In this document: positions 10,785 to 23,232 of the stretch, one piece after another | How the letters are laid out: each line of letters starts with the position of its first letter | How positions within the stretch are numbered: position 1 is the stretch's first letter | Source: Typha latifolia | Lineage: Eukaryota > Streptophyta > Magnoliopsida > Poales > Typhaceae | Length of the DNA stretch: 64,000 nt | Assembly (NCBI GenBank): GCA_019914945.1 | Contig: CM034113.1 | Coordinates: 5,312,850-5,376,849 of the forward strand | Direction of reading: 5' to 3' | The notes under the pieces: generated by a model | Told to the model about the DNA's origin: nothing | What the model saw: the letters and a program-made list of their open reading frames with translations, nothing else | Database searches by the model: none | Program-made: the position numbers and the translations under genes

Positions 10785-12035
10785 AATTTAAGCCTCGATC
10801 ACTTCAAAAATAATAAAAATTCTTATTTTAAAATATAATTTTTTTGTTTCAAAATAACAACTAAACATCTAACTAACCATATTTCAGAATATAGATACTA
10901 TTTACAAAATTACGTCTTATAATACACAATAACTCATCTACCAATTTACCCTTGATTTAATTTTTAAAAATATAAACTATTTTAATTATATATACTTAAA
11001 TATAAATATCATAAAATTCTTAATAATATAATATTTAATTGATATAATACTTTATTTATAGATGATCTTATTATTAAAATAATTTTTATATGTACTAGTA
11101 ACATCAAAAATATAATACTAATAATCTAATATTTTATAGGATTAAATATTTACACATAAATAAAATAATATATTTACTATTTAAACTATGTATCAATTTA
11201 ATTAAATCTTTCTTTCTTTAAATAATAAAATAAGAAATTTGGGAAAAAATTAATATAATATTATTAATAATCTCATGTGTTATGCTAAAATAAAACATAT
11301 GAAAGTTTAAATATTTTAATATTTTAAATAATCTCATTTAGCAAAGAATATATTACAAAATATATGTTCCATGTAAAATAAAATTTTATTATTTTCAACT
11401 ATAAAATAATATATATATAAAACATAATTTCAAATACATCAATTTGATTTAATAGCCTAGACCTAGGCTATTAACATAATTTCATCATAGTATTGTCAAA
11501 CATTACACACCTACCACTAATTGGTTTGAACATTGCATAAGTAGAACACCTTCTATTTATTGTGATACTAGCAGCATTACTTGCAAATGATAATGTATGA
11601 TCTACCTATTAGTATACAATGAATATGTAGGCAATAAACATAGTAATACGTTTGATTGATGCGTAAAGCATAATAATATATGATATTACTTGGCAACATT
11701 AATGTATTATCTATCTACTAGCACATAATGCATATATAGACTTCCAAGATAGTAATGCATGCTGGTAGGTGGATAATATATAATAATACATGATAATGTA
11801 ATGTTTGAAGCATGCATTGCATACCTACAATATATTATATTTTTTCCATCTATCCTATCAAGTATTTCAATAATTTGTCTATCTTTTCATTCACTTTATA
11901 TCACATCAAAAATAATTATTATATTTTTATTTTAAAAAATAAGTAAACATAAGAATAGCTATTCCTAAAATAAATATCTCATTTTAGTAATAACAAATTA
12001 GACTTTACTATTTCTATCCCACTTTTTCTACATTC
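10785..12035. mobile_element. Tourist-like element, copy B
   Basis: This is the duplicate of the element at 7629. It is collinear through ATAATAAAAATTCTTATTTTAAAATA, the pair of 115-bp repeats and the final AACAAATTAGACTTTACTATTTC region. It was carried along by the tandem duplication rather than inserted independently, since its position in the TRIM LTR is the same. Confidence 0.5.
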
Positions 12036-13290
12036 TAAGTTTATAAATTGAGGTGGGTTTTAAGATTTGTATCAAACCCTATTTCACTTGAATTAGGATT
12101 CCTTATCTCCCTAACAAATAATATTAGAGCCTAATAGTTCAGTAATCCTAAACTACCTTGAAGCAATTTGGTGCGATTTGGTGGACTTAGTATATATCCC
12201 GGTTCTTCTTGAAAAGAATCATGGTAACCTATAAGTCACAGTATGGTATGACTAGTGAAGTTAAGGCTCTAGGTTGAGCTCAGGCTCATTGGATGAATGT
12301 GCAAGCTCAATTAGACTTAATGAAACAATTATTTTTATTTAGGACATGTGCAAGCTCAATTAGACTTAATGAAACAATTATTTTTATTTAGGACAATGAT
12401 ATGTGGAATTGATATACAAATTTAGATGAGTGGGTACATAGTGACTCATGAAGAGCAGTTGATGACATTGAAGAGCCAAATTTTTGAGACCACACAAGAG
12501 GAGAATTGTTGAGTATCATATATAAGTGTTTACTCTTATTTTTGAAAGAGAGAAAAAGTGAAAGTGTTTATATAGATTCATATGTATTTACATAATAGTT
12601 GAAGCTTTTAGGTTGACTTGAATTCCAAGGCATGTAGTGAATCCTATTTCACTTGAAAGGGCTTCCTTCTATCAAACAAGTGGGTATCAATCCTGGTTTA
12701 CTCTAAAGAAATTTGGTGCAATAAATTTGATGGCTATGGTTTTATATACATGTTCTTCCAGAAGGTCATGATAACGTATTAATTATGGTATGATGTGACT
12801 AGTTGAGCTAAGGTCCTAAGTTGGGCTTAGGCACATAGGATTAGTGTGCAAGCTCAGTTACACTTGGTAGAATAAGTGTTCTTATTTAAGACAAAGATAT
12901 GTTAAATTGAGGTATGAACTTAGACGAGTAAGTTCATGGTAAGTCATGAACAACGGGTGATGGCATTAAAGAGCCGGACTCTTGAGATAGATAAATAACT
13001 AGAAGAAAAATAAAATTAGTTGTAGTACTTGGTTTAGAATAGTAGTTTGGACTCGAGAGGGAGTAGTTGATGTTGATTCACATGTGAAAGGATATATTAT
13101 GAAGGATGATATGTGAGTGTTTAGTCCTACATTAGAAAGAAAGAAAAAAGTTAAAGAGAGTTTATATATATTTTTTAGTCTTCACCCCTAATAGCTCAAG
13201 TTTTTAGGTTGAGTTGGGTTTTAAGATTTGTGTCAAACCTTATTTTACTTGGATTATGAATAACTCCCCAACTCAAGTGGCTCTTATACT
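12036..13290 (+). mobile_element. Multimeric TRIM-like element, copy B
   Basis: The second LTR unit is at 12507-12678. It starts TGTTGAGTATCATAT and ends ATCAAACA, and a decayed primer-binding site, GGGTATCAATCC, follows at 12682-12693. A purine-rich AAGAGGAGAAT stands just before the unit, as a polypurine tract should. A third unit lies at about 13100-13280. The 5' part of the first unit was deleted. A 51-bp direct duplication at about 12300-12400 (GTGCAAGCTCAATTAGACTT repeated) is private to this copy. Confidence 0.6.
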
Positions 13291-13622
13291 ATTGGACCTA
13301 ATCAACCTTGGACTCCTTCATCCCTATTGCCAAGCTAATTTCGAGTTTAATGTAATTAGAACATATTTAAGTTGGAATCTTGTTAGCCATGACCTCCTCT
13401 AGTTAGATGAAATTAGATATGATTTTTCTAGGGGTTAATTTTATTTAAACCCTAAACTATCATTATTTTAACATACATTTTTTAAACTCTTTTATTACCC
13501 ATATATAACTATGAACTAAGAAAAGTATTCATATATATCCTCCTTAAATTAAGTAACTACTGCGACCTCTAAACCAAAAATAATTTTGGTTTAAGAGGTG
13601 TATGTGCTAAGAAAACACATTC

Positions 13623-15876
13623 TATAACACCCATTTTTTTTAAAAAAAAAAAGAAAAAAAAAGAAAAATTTCAGTGCTTGCACTCTAACCGCAGTGCACG
13701 TGCTTAGCGCGTGCGCTGACTCTTTCTTCCCCCTCCCCCACCTCTCGCAATTGGTTACGAGAGGTGGGAAAGGAGTGCGCCGGAGTGGAGGTAACTCCAC
13801 TCCGTTGCCCTCTCCGCCTCTTCTCTATTTAAACCCTACCTCTTCCCCTCGAGTTCTCTTCTTTCGTAATTCCTCTTCTTTGCTCTTCCCTTCTCTCTTT
13901 TCTCTCCCGAGCCACCGAAGTCCTCGTCGCGGGCAACAAGTCACCGGAGCACCGGTAGTCAACCAAAAACCCCCTCACCTCAATCCTCAAGTTAGCCTCT
14001 ATCCCCTCTTTAGTTTAATTTAAATTTAGCCTAGTAAATCATGTTTAATTAGGATTTTATCTATGTCTGCCTTCATCGGAGAAATTCGCCAGCCGGTGAC
14101 CTCGGGTCGACCACCCACCGATCCGGGAAGTTTCTCTGCTTCAACCCCTTGTTGTGGGTACCCACAGGGCGTGAGGGAGGTGATGCCATGTCGCATCCCA
14201 CCGCCAGGTTTCTTTGGCACAAGCGGCCACTACCGGCGGTGGTGGCCTCGCTCGTCAGCCTCGACTAACCCACCTCTTCACATGGAAGAGGTAGGTACTC
14301 GAGATGAGGGCTTCGAGCCCCACCTTGCACCAAATTGGGAAGCTCCATGGTCGTCGGCCATGGAGTTCCTCAATTCCCACCCACCGACCGCACTGGCCGG
14401 TGGTTCAAATTTTTTCTGCACCCAAGTCCACACCTCGTCGACTTGGGGAGGGGTTGCTGAAGCTGGGGGGGTTGCCGGTGACGGGGATCACCAGCAGCAG
14501 CCCCCCCTCTGGCGAGTGAACTGTGTGGGGTTGATTAAACCCCCACCAGTTGGGTTGGCTACAGGGTGGGCCGTAGCCCACACCCGTAGCCAGTAGTGGA
14601 TCGGGCCCGGGAGCCCAGTCCACCCCAGAGTTCTGTTTAGCTATTTTGATGGGCTGGGCTCTCAAGCCCAGCTAACCTAAAACCTGGGAAATTACAGTGT
14701 GGGTCAAGGCCCACACCTGTAGTTAATTTCCCTTCTTTAGCCTAGTGGGCTGTGGGTAGGCCCACAGCCCACTTCTACAACATAAGGCTGGCTGGGCTTT
14801 GAGCCCAGCCCAACCTTTAACCCTAGACTGATTTATCATTAGTCTGTTATTTTTCTTAAATTCTGTTAGCTACATAAATTATAATTATTATAATTTTTCT
14901 CAACCATGTTATTAATAAAATTAGGAATTTTACATAATTAAAATACGTATTTAAATTTATTAGTCTTTTCAATTATCTTTGACACTTACAATATGAACGA
15001 CTCTTTTTTAAATTAAGACAAAATAATATATTCCGACCTAGGAAATCAAACTTAATTTATACAACAAGATAGTTAGTCTTAGAAGTTCATTAATCTTATG
15101 TTTATTTTATTTATAAATTATTAGATTTATTATTGTGCGGGAAGGATCTTGAAATTCAAGAAGAGCCAACTGATTAGGAGAATAAGATGGATTCTAGAAA
15201 TATCTCAGGCGAGTAGAATTCTATAATAGTCTATGAAAAATGCATACTTATGTCATTTCTTACCTGTATTAATTAAATGTCGTTTTCTTACTTGTGAAAA
15301 TTACATGACATTTCATACTTGCATTTAATTACATGTCAATTCTTACTTGCATTATTTATCACTTAATGCACATGTATGATAGACTATATACTTGTTTATA
15401 ATACCTGATATTATGATGATTATGCTAAATAAATAATAGAGGTCATGACACCATGTGCACATATCATTGTTAGTCAAGTCCCAGCTAGGCAGTGCCCTTT
15501 CACCCACTCAACCAGGGGTTAAGGATAGAGTGTATTATATAGTATTATATTAGTGTTCTACACCTGAGGTCGATAGCTGGTGGAGCATTCAAGTGATTAC
15601 ACTGCCCTAGTTGGAGACTAGTCTAGTATGATATTAGAAAAGATGATTAAGAGGTAGGGATTGTAGTTCTAGCGATACCTGAGGACACAGGGTGAGGGTG
15701 TCTATCGAGTTGTGTGCTCTTATCCGCCATATGTGATGATTCCGCTCTATGCGATGATTACTAGAGCAGTGTTGATGGACCTACGACTGGGGTCCTTAGT
15801 CTGATGGCCACAGACAATCGGTCATATGCAGCGTCGCCAGGCATGTATGGACCTACGACTGGGGTCCTTAATCAGG
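13623..15876 (+). mobile_element. Truncated long LTR (Tekay/Del-like Ty3/gypsy)
   Basis: The 5' end TATAACACCC is the counterpart of the TGTAACACCC end of the complete solo LTR at 36201-39022, and the two are collinear in opposite orientation. A TATTTAAA box at about 13826 follows a CT-rich GC-rich stretch and looks like the LTR core promoter. Collinearity continues through the GCCCA/TGGGC-rich part and ACCTACGACTGGGGTCC, and ends near 15876. The last ~460 bp of the LTR, including the GGGTGTTTCA terminus, are missing. ACCTACGACTGGGGTCCTTA occurs twice, at 15780 and 15851. Frames seen at 13694-14596 are by-products of GC richness and show no domain. Confidence 0.7.
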
Positions 15877-18508
15877 TTTGTTTTGAGATTACTATTTTAA
15901 TCAAAGTATTATCAGACCACTGTCTCCTTCAATCAATATTAACTCTGGCCAAACTATTAAAGTATAACCATATCATCCCCCATATATCCCATTTAATTCT
16001 AACCTATGCAATCCACATAACTCGGTTATTAAATAATATTTTAGAAGAATCTTGATTTAATAAGCTGTATTCATATTTGTTCTTCCATTTAAATTAGAAG
16101 TGGTCAACCCGTTTAACCTTCTCATTTCTTTAAACCATTTGACCCTTTAATTGTAACCTAATAAAACTTGAATAACTAAATTTTTATTAAGTTGTGTTCT
16201 TATTTATTTATATATTTTTCAATGCTGAGATTCACCGCACCCTTATCACTGATACTACTTATGGGCAATCTAATACCAGTCAGTGAAAGCTCTAATCAAA
16301 CACTAAAAGAAATAATAAAATAAGTATAAAAACTTTAGATACAAAGATATATATGGAAAAAAAATTAATAGAGAAAAATCCTGGGAAATAACATATCCAC
16401 TGTATAAAATACGGAATACAGATATTCAAAAATATCACGAAAAAATTAATCCGAAAAACACACTTTTATACGTATAATAAACTACACGAGATTATTTGTT
16501 ACTCTTTTTTTACTACTGTCATATATCAACTCCTTATGAGCTTTTCACAGTATATCGCAATTACGCCTCACACTCATCTTACACTATTCTATATCATGTG
16601 TATTTTCAAGTCTTAGCTTTGTATATGTTGCGATTCACTGCACTCATGATTTGGTACCATTTGTTGTGTACAACCTAATATTAAACACTCATTCTGTGCA
16701 ATTCAATCTCGCTAAACACACACAAAAAAAGAATATAATTATACATAAAAACCCCTCTTTACAGGAAAAAAAATAAAAAACTATGAGGCTATATTCAGTA
16801 GCAAGATACAGCATACTCTAAAATATCTCCAATATAACAACCTTTATATGAGAAACCCACCCACGTGTACACAAATTTCATACATAATAGACCAAGATAG
16901 ATTCTCGCTTATCATATTTTAATTTACTATAGATATTCAAAAACTATTTCCTTCTAATCAAATTACTATTCAATATTTAATTATGTGTTAAGCAATCTTA
17001 GGAACTGCAAGTTCGTATGGAACTTACTTGGCAACAAAAATTATCATTTTCTGATGTTTATTGGGATAAAGAATGTGAGTTGAAATTGAGATTTTTTTTA
17101 TTTTTTTATTTTATCATTTGATAGAGAAAATTTAAAAATAAGTAAAAGAATTTGTTTATGTATATACCCCTCTAAAGTTCTTTAGTTGTATGCATACCAT
17201 TTAAAATTCTATAGTTAAGTGCGTCTTGTTTAGAAAATCAATACTTTTTGGCAAATATAAGTTAAAGTCTGTGAATACCATTAAGTGAAAGTAATGTGTA
17301 AAAACAAAAATATGGGTATTTTTTTTATCTTTTTACTATAAAATTGATAAAACTTTAATGCTTAGTTATGTTTGAGGAGTATTTCGATTTTTTTAAAAAA
17401 AAAAGGTATACATGTAAAAAAAACCAAGGGTTTTAGGAGAGATAAACATAAATATTAATTTTTAAAAGATACACCCGTAAATAAGAGATTTTAGAAATGT
17501 ACACAGAAAGGAAAAAAAAAACTTGAAATAAAATTATATTGTTTGAGATAGGATTTGGCTTAAAATAGGGAAGTCTGATGATTTAGGAAACTTAGAAACA
17601 ATATCACTTCCCTCACTTTTTAATAGCTAACTATGTCTTACAAGACTTCTCATAGTATCCTAATTTAATTAGCTGACCTCTCTTTATCTCCTAATTCATC
17701 TAGTAGTCCAAAGACCTAATCCAACACTATGCATCATCACATCTTCTATGACCCTCATGTACATTCACCGCAAACTCTTAATGAATGTGTTTATCAAAGC
17801 TCTTTTTCGTCGTCTAAAAAGCTAACCCTTTGTGTCTTTAATTATAGAAGAATCCAAAATATTTATAATTCTCCTAGTCAACTTAGAGATCTTTCTTTAT
17901 TCTCTAATTTAAATAAAACAGCTCTCATTGCCTCCTGCATCATCTAGGAGACAAAGACATAGATGAACAAGTTTTTTTCATTCAGATTAAGACTTCTCAT
18001 GAGGATGACACTCCCAGACTCCCTTGATCACTGATCTCTTTCCTTTATATCTCTTTTCCTTACAAAGAACTTTAATGTCCTTCAATATGAAATCTTTCTC
18101 ACACCTGAATTACTCTAAAAAAACATATATTACAAGGTACTTGCAAAAAGTATTATCCATATTAAAAGTTATGATAACATATTCATCTATTCCAATTTTA
18201 TCTCATATCTTTGGTCTATAATTAGATATTCTCGATAGAATTTTCTCAAAATGTGTCACTCTATTAGTAATGACAGTTTGAGACTAACAATTGAAATAAT
18301 TAAATAAAAAGCTTAAATTATGTAAAACAATATAAAAATTATTTGCTACTTATATTAATGCATCAATAATTTACTACTCTTTTTGAAGATAAAAATTATC
18401 CTCTTAACCATTTTAATCTTATGTTTTTTTTTTGTAGAATCATTTAATGCTGGGAAATTTTCTCTTGTGCCAATAATTCCTAATAATTTCCGTTGAATAC
18501 TATGATCA

Positions 18509-18509
<1 letters not shown>
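15877..18509. other. AT-rich DNA, nothing recognised
   Basis: There are only short frames without domains and many poly-A/T runs. Two spots near 16230-16280 and 16620-16690 share GATTCACTGCAC-like words, but I cannot build an element from them. Confidence 0.35.

Positions 18510-18569
<60 letters not shown>
18510..18569. repeat. (AT)n microsatellite
   Basis: About 60 bp of uninterrupted AT dinucleotides. Confidence 0.97.
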
Positions 18570-18571
<2 letters not shown>

Positions 18572-18639
18572 TTCTTTTTATTCAAGTTTTATGTGGAATA
18601 AATAAAAAGAATAGATAACAAGGTTACTCATCCCAGTGT

Positions 18640-18890
18640 GCCAAATGACCATTGCCTCCAACCATTTACATCTCTTCTCCACCGCAAACCATACACCACT
18701 TTCCCATCTGGTTATCTCTCTTCACCAATCTAGCATTAAGAATGAGAATTTTCACAACATTTTTCTATTTTGCACAGCATTTGCCATTAGTATGTTTGTG
18801 TGTTATTTGCATGTTTCCCAGATTCATAGTCATCTCCACAGCATTCCCATCTCTTCTCCACAGCATTTGCCATTAGTATGATCTGTGTAT
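18640..18890. repeat. Short direct repeats
   Basis: CACAGCATTTGCCATTAGTATG occurs at 18775 and again at 18857 (shown here without its last two bases: CACAGCATTTGCCATTAGTA). CATCTCTTCTCCAC also occurs twice. These look like a local slippage duplication. The overlapping frames in this interval have no recognisable domain. Confidence 0.6.
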
Positions 18891-19399
18891 TTTCCCTTTG
18901 AAGCAGCATTCTTTCATGGGGTTTACTTCCTATATTAATTGTAAAAAGAAATGCTTTCCCATATTTTCTTGAAGCTTTTGTTCCGTGTTTCCTTCTTTTT
19001 CTTTTTTTCTTTACCTTTTCTAATGTCTGATCTACATAGTGTAGTGTAGATAACATGTCATTAGTCAATCTAATTAATCTATATGTTTCCTTTTTTTAAC
19101 CATTACAAGTTTGTTTTGTTGTAGAGAGTATATCGTTAGCCGATGTTTCTCGTCACGATAACTCTAATAAATGGTTTGTATATAAAGACAAGATTTCTTG
19201 CTGCTTCATGGGTAAGGCTTTGGCTTCTGCAACCTCTCTCCCCTTTTATCCTCCAATGAGGCCAGAGGGACTAATGATATTGAGATGCTGGAGGTCTCGA
19301 GAAGAAAAGATGTGGCTAAAAATATTTTGGGTTCCTAGGCCCAAGTAGTTAGAGGTAATAGCTTGAATAATCTAAGACACAAATTGGGTCGAAAGACTA
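18891..19399. other. Unrecognised flank of a retroelement remnant
   Basis: No domain is visible on either strand. The sequence becomes less AT-rich toward the DUF4283-like remnant. Confidence 0.3.
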
Positions 19400-19735
19400 T
19401 GTCGAGGTTGACAAAGATTTTCTTATGAGTAGCCGAGAGGAGTGGTGTTTTGGACTCTTCGATAAGTTACTCAGTAAGCCTTTACCCATAGAAATACTTA
19501 GGGGTATATTAGCCAAAATATGGTTGGTGTTTGGACCTTTTTTTGGCATTTGACACGTAAGAGGGATTTTATCTCTTCTGGCTTGATTCGGAAGATGATA
19601 TGATAAGAGTCGTCATTGAAGGACCATGGAACATAAGGAAATAAGTTCTAAACCTAATCCATTGGAGACCAGACTTGCAATCCTCGAAAGAGGTCCCTAG
19701 GTTGGCTCCTTTTTGGGTTTGTTTTATTGGGGTCA
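19400..19735 (+). pseudogene. DUF4283-like gag/ORF1 remnant
   Basis: Read with frame changes, the plus strand gives WLDSEDDMIRVVIEGPWNIR, then LNLIHWRPDLQ and, after a gap, APFWV. This is the core of the DUF4283 domain, found in plant LINE ORF1 and gag-like proteins (pattern: vl..gPW.i...l.l..W.pd, then vWV). Several stops and at least one frameshift break it. It ends about 10 bp before a gypsy reverse transcriptase fragment, so two different retroelements were joined here by deletion or insertion. Confidence 0.55.
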
Positions 19736-19744
19736 GCCTACTTC

Positions 19745-21523
19745 TGCAAGTTTAACTTGAGGTTGAGCTATCATCAAATTAGGGTCGACAAAGCGAACGT
19801 GCACAATTCCAAACTCATGATGGTCACTATGAGTTTCTAGTCATATTGTTTAGACTCACCAAGTCACCAATAACATTTCAAGGGCTAATGAACGACATTT
19901 TTTGCCTTCTTCTATGTCAGTATATACTCGTCTTTTTTGACGACATTCTTATCTACAATAAGACTTGGAGCGAGCACCTGCGCCATGTATAAAAAGTCCT
20001 AAAGATCTTGAGGTGCCACTAGTTGAAAGTGAAGATAAATAAGTGACTTTGGGGTAAGTTGAAGGTTGAGTATTTGGGGTATATCATCTACCCCTCTGGA
20101 GTAGAAGTCGACCCCGCAAAAATTTCGGTGCATGGTGGACTTGCCGAAGCCAACCAACTAGTGCAAGTTGAGAGGGGATTTTTGGGGTTAACAAGATGCT
20201 ATCGACAATTTGTCGCCAACTATTGCAAGATTGTTATCCCGCTAATGCTCTACTCAAAAAATGAGGGTTTGAATGGTCAGAGAGAGCGATAGAGGCATCT
20301 GACTTTGAAGGCTATAATGGTCTCCGCGCTGGTTTTGGCCTTACTGAATTTCAATAAGCCATTTTTGGTGGAATGTGACGCTTCGAGTGCAAGTATCGAC
20401 GCCTTCTTGATATAAAACAAGAGGCCTACGGCATATCTAAGCAAGGCTCTACTAGAAAGATCATGGTAGGTCTCCACTTATGAGTGTGGAATGCTCTCAA
20501 TTTTGCATGCTCTCTCAAATAGCGGGCCTACCTTATTAGACAGTGATTCAGTATTCGGATAGACTAGCAAAGTCTACATTTTATTTTGATGCAATTTGTA
20601 CACACCTCAGCACAGCAAATGTGGGTCATGAAGATCTTTGGGTACGACTATGACCTAATTTACAAAAAGGAGATTGAGAACCAAGTCGTCGACACACTAT
20701 CGCACCTACCGAGCCTGGGTAAGCTAGCTGCATGTTTAGCTTCTTCATTTCCCTTCTTTACAGACCTGTGGAGAGTTAGGGAGGATGATCCAGAGATGAC
20801 CAAGTTAGTGGAGGAGTTGACTAAAGACCCATTGAGCCATCTCGAGCTCGACGTCTAAGATAGGCTACTTCTAGATCACAGGCTAATCCAGGTGCCATTG
20901 CATTCTCTACTTCGGAGATCCTTGATTGCCCATTTTCATGACACATACTGCTAGACATGAAGGAGCTTTGCATACAAATGACTGGCCCAAAGTTGTACCT
21001 ACTTGTCGATGAGGGCTAAGGAGAAGAAGTATATATGCAAGTGCAAGATATGTCAAAAGGCCAAGGTGGAGACAGTGATATTGATGGGGCTGTTACAACC
21101 ACTGCCAATACCTGAGCAAATATGAGAGGACATCTCTATGGACTTTGTCGAGGAGCTGTAGAAGATTAGAGGGCAGTTCATGGTCTTTGTTGTGGTAGAT
21201 TGGATGAGCAAATATTCCCATTTTGTGACTTTGGCGTACCAATTTTCAGCAAAACGGGATGCTAAAGCTTTTGCTTGGGAGGTGGGTCAATTACATGGGA
21301 TGCCCAAGTCAATTCTCAAGTTCTTGTCTTAGGTTGAATGGTCATACAATACAGTGCACCATTCGAGCATGAGAATGATCGCATTCGAGGCAGTCTATGG
21401 GCACACACCACCCATTTTGCGCGTGTACAATCACGACTCATAGCCTTGGACCGGACCAAGCTTATTTTGGAGTTAGCGAATCGTGACGAGGTGCTGAGGA
21501 GATTGAAGGCCAATCTAACGGTG
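19745..21523 (+). pseudogene. Ty3/gypsy pol remnant: RT, RNase H, integrase
   Basis: The order is canonical. LRLSYHQIRVDKANV is the RT fragment. VFFDDILIYNKTWSEHL is the RT catalytic box with both Asp present. Then come KVEYLGYIIYPSGVEVDPAK and GLTRCYRQFVANYCKI, RNase H CDASSAS...RPTAYLSKAL, and WVMKIFGYDYDLIYKKEIEN. Integrase follows with a CKCKICQKAK zinc-binding end, DISMDFVEEL (first catalytic Asp) and VVVDWMSKYSHFVTLAY. Part of the integrase core is deleted after HGMPKSI, and the frame resumes with YNTVHHSSMRMIAFEAVYGH. Many stops and frameshifts make it dead. FFDDIL(V/I)Y with TW.EHL and the GYD..IYKKG-type box resemble the Reina chromovirus lineage; this placement is tentative. A solo LTR interrupts the next part. 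Confidence 0.8.
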
Positions 21524-21957
21524 GCTCATCTTAGGTTTTTAGTGTTGGTAATTATGTACAAAATAATCTAAGTAATTTTATACATGTACATGGGCATTTA
21601 TACAAGTTTTAAAAGTATTTAGATTGAAGAATTTTAAGATCGAGAGGAGAAAAGTCACTGCGTTTGCACCACGTTGGCATCGCGTTCGTGCGTTCGAACG
21701 CAGTCTTAGGTGTTTGCATCAAGTACTGAGGAGATTGAAGGCCAATCTAGCGGTGGCTCATCTTAGGTTTTTAGTATTGGTAATTATGTACAAAATAATC
21801 TAAGTGATTTTATCTATGTACATGAGCATTTATACAAGTTTTAAAAGTATTTGGATTGAAGAATTTTAAGATCGAGAGGAGAAAAATCATTGCATTTGCA
21901 CCGCGTTGGCATTGCGTTCGTGCGTTCGAACATGGTCTTAGGTGTTTACATCAACAG
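21494..21957 (+). repeat. 232-bp tandem duplication across an insertion junction
   Basis: CTGAGGAGATTGAAGGCCAA at 21494 recurs at 21726, and the copies stay collinear to about 21725 and 21957. Each copy contains ~35 bp of gypsy integrase, the target site GCTCA and the first ~195 bp of the inserted solo LTR. The duplication therefore happened after the LTR insertion. Confidence 0.9.
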
Positions 21958-22841
21958 AGAACGACTTTTGGTCATTCGAATGCAGAATCGGGCGTTCACA
22001 AATACAAATAATGTGTTCTGGCCATTTGAACAAGGGATTAGGCGTTCGCAAATACAGAGAACGCATATTGGCCGTTCGAATGCACTATTAGGTTGTTCGA
22101 ACGCACTATCGAGCCATTCGAATGCACCAAACATATGTTCACAGCGCGTTCACACATATAGAGGAGTATATTTGCATGTTCAAATGCAACTTGGGAAAAT
22201 TAAGTTAGCGCGTTCGAATGCACTTGGGCCACGTTCGAACGCACCTTGGAGAATAAGAAAGTGTGCTCGAACATACTCAGACCGCATTCGAACACGGCCA
22301 CGTAATATGAAAATTTCTAAAGTTATGTGAGTTATGATATGACTTAGATTTGGCCTTATCTTGTTTACGTATATAAATATTGGGATGCCCTAATCTTGAG
22401 GAGGTTGGTGATTACTTTTGATAAGGATTTCTTGAAGTTACAACGTTCTTCTACCAATAAGGTTCGTCTTTTCTACAACGCACCAAGCTTTCGTCTTAAG
22501 AGTCATATGGATAAAGGATCAATCTTGAGAGTTACTGAGATTGAAGATCAATCACGGAAAGCAATGAATTGGGGGCTCTAGCGATCAAGATTAAGGAAAA
22601 CATAGTCATGGGGATCGACGTGTTATTTTGTAAGTCACCCTTATAACTATTACAAGTTTAGTGATTAGTTTTGATCTGAATTTGAATCCGTAGTTTTTTT
22701 TTCCGTTTGGGTCTTTCCACGTAAAATTTTTAGCATTCATCTTTTCTTTACTCTTTGTTATTTATTCTACATATTTACTTAAGCAATAGGTTGAAATTAT
22801 TTTCTAGGGTTTAGATACATACATGTGTCTAGGTTGTTTTA
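21529..22841 (+). mobile_element. Solo LTR of the Sirevirus-type family (diverged)
   Basis: The left end TCTTAGGTTTTTAGTGTTGG matches the family start TGTTAGGTTTTTAATTGTTG, and the right end GTGTCTAGGTTGTTTTA matches GTGTCTAGGGGTTTTTCA. It is flanked by the perfect 5-bp duplication GCTCA (21524-21528 and 22842-22846). The gypsy frame resumes directly after it with AQNRMK. Minus the internal 232-bp duplication its length is about 1081 bp, close to the 1083-bp copy at 57840. The interior carries many GTTCGAAC-type words. The TATA-like ACGTATATAAATA is at about 22368. Confidence 0.85.
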
Positions 22842-23232
22842 GCTCAGAATCGTATGAAGTAAACCTACAACAATGGCCAATGCGAGAAAGAGTTTGAAGT
22901 GGGTCAGATGATCTTTGTATGAGCACAACCCTACCGCTAAGCATCCTTGAGGCCGATCCAAAACTAGAAGTTGGCCTTCAAATTTTTTAGGCCATACCGG
23001 ATTGTGGACCGGAGTCTAGTAGCATATTGCTTGGAGTTACCTAAGGATGGGGTCCACTCGATTTTCTATATTTCGGTCCTTAAGGGCCGGGTTGGAACTC
23101 GACATCCCGTTGGCATGGTTTTGCTTAAGCAGACCACAGGAGTAGCTCAGCGCATCGACAATCGAGTCCACTTGGGAGCTAGAGTTAGACATCGTGGATC
23201 GCTACCCGAATTTTACACCTTGAGGTCAAGGT
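22842..23232 (+). pseudogene. Ty3/gypsy integrase C-terminal remnant
   Basis: This continues the pol remnant after the solo LTR. AQNRMK, EFEVGQMIFV, then KLAFKFFRPYRIVDRSLVAY and LELPKDGVHSIFYISVLKGR follow the usual gypsy C-terminal pattern (fevGd.V, KL.p.yyGPf.I, AYrL.LP....IHpvFHvS.LK). Stops occur inside it. A chromodomain cannot be demonstrated in the residues that follow. Confidence 0.75.

Larger units (their letters stand above)
7138..13610. repeat. Tandem duplication of a ~3.1-3.4 kb segment
   Basis: Copy A (about 7138-10510) and copy B (about 10496-13610) are collinear. Both begin at the GT/GA microsatellite, continue with GGCATT and ATAATTCATCAGTATAGTTC, and end with TCTAAACCAAAAATAATTT (10463 and 13566). 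In the first ~205 aligned bases I count about 18 substitutions by eye, so the duplication is old. Copy B lacks about 160 bp present in copy A near 7420-7590. Each copy contains the same TRIM-like array and the same Tourist-like insertion, so those elements were in place before the duplication. I see no host gene inside. Confidence 0.85.

Noticed and set aside
14063..14665. 177-codon and overlapping frames in GC-rich DNA
   Set aside because: They lie in the truncated Tekay/Del-like LTR, have no domain, and the homologous stretch at 37.8-38.6 kb does not keep the frame.
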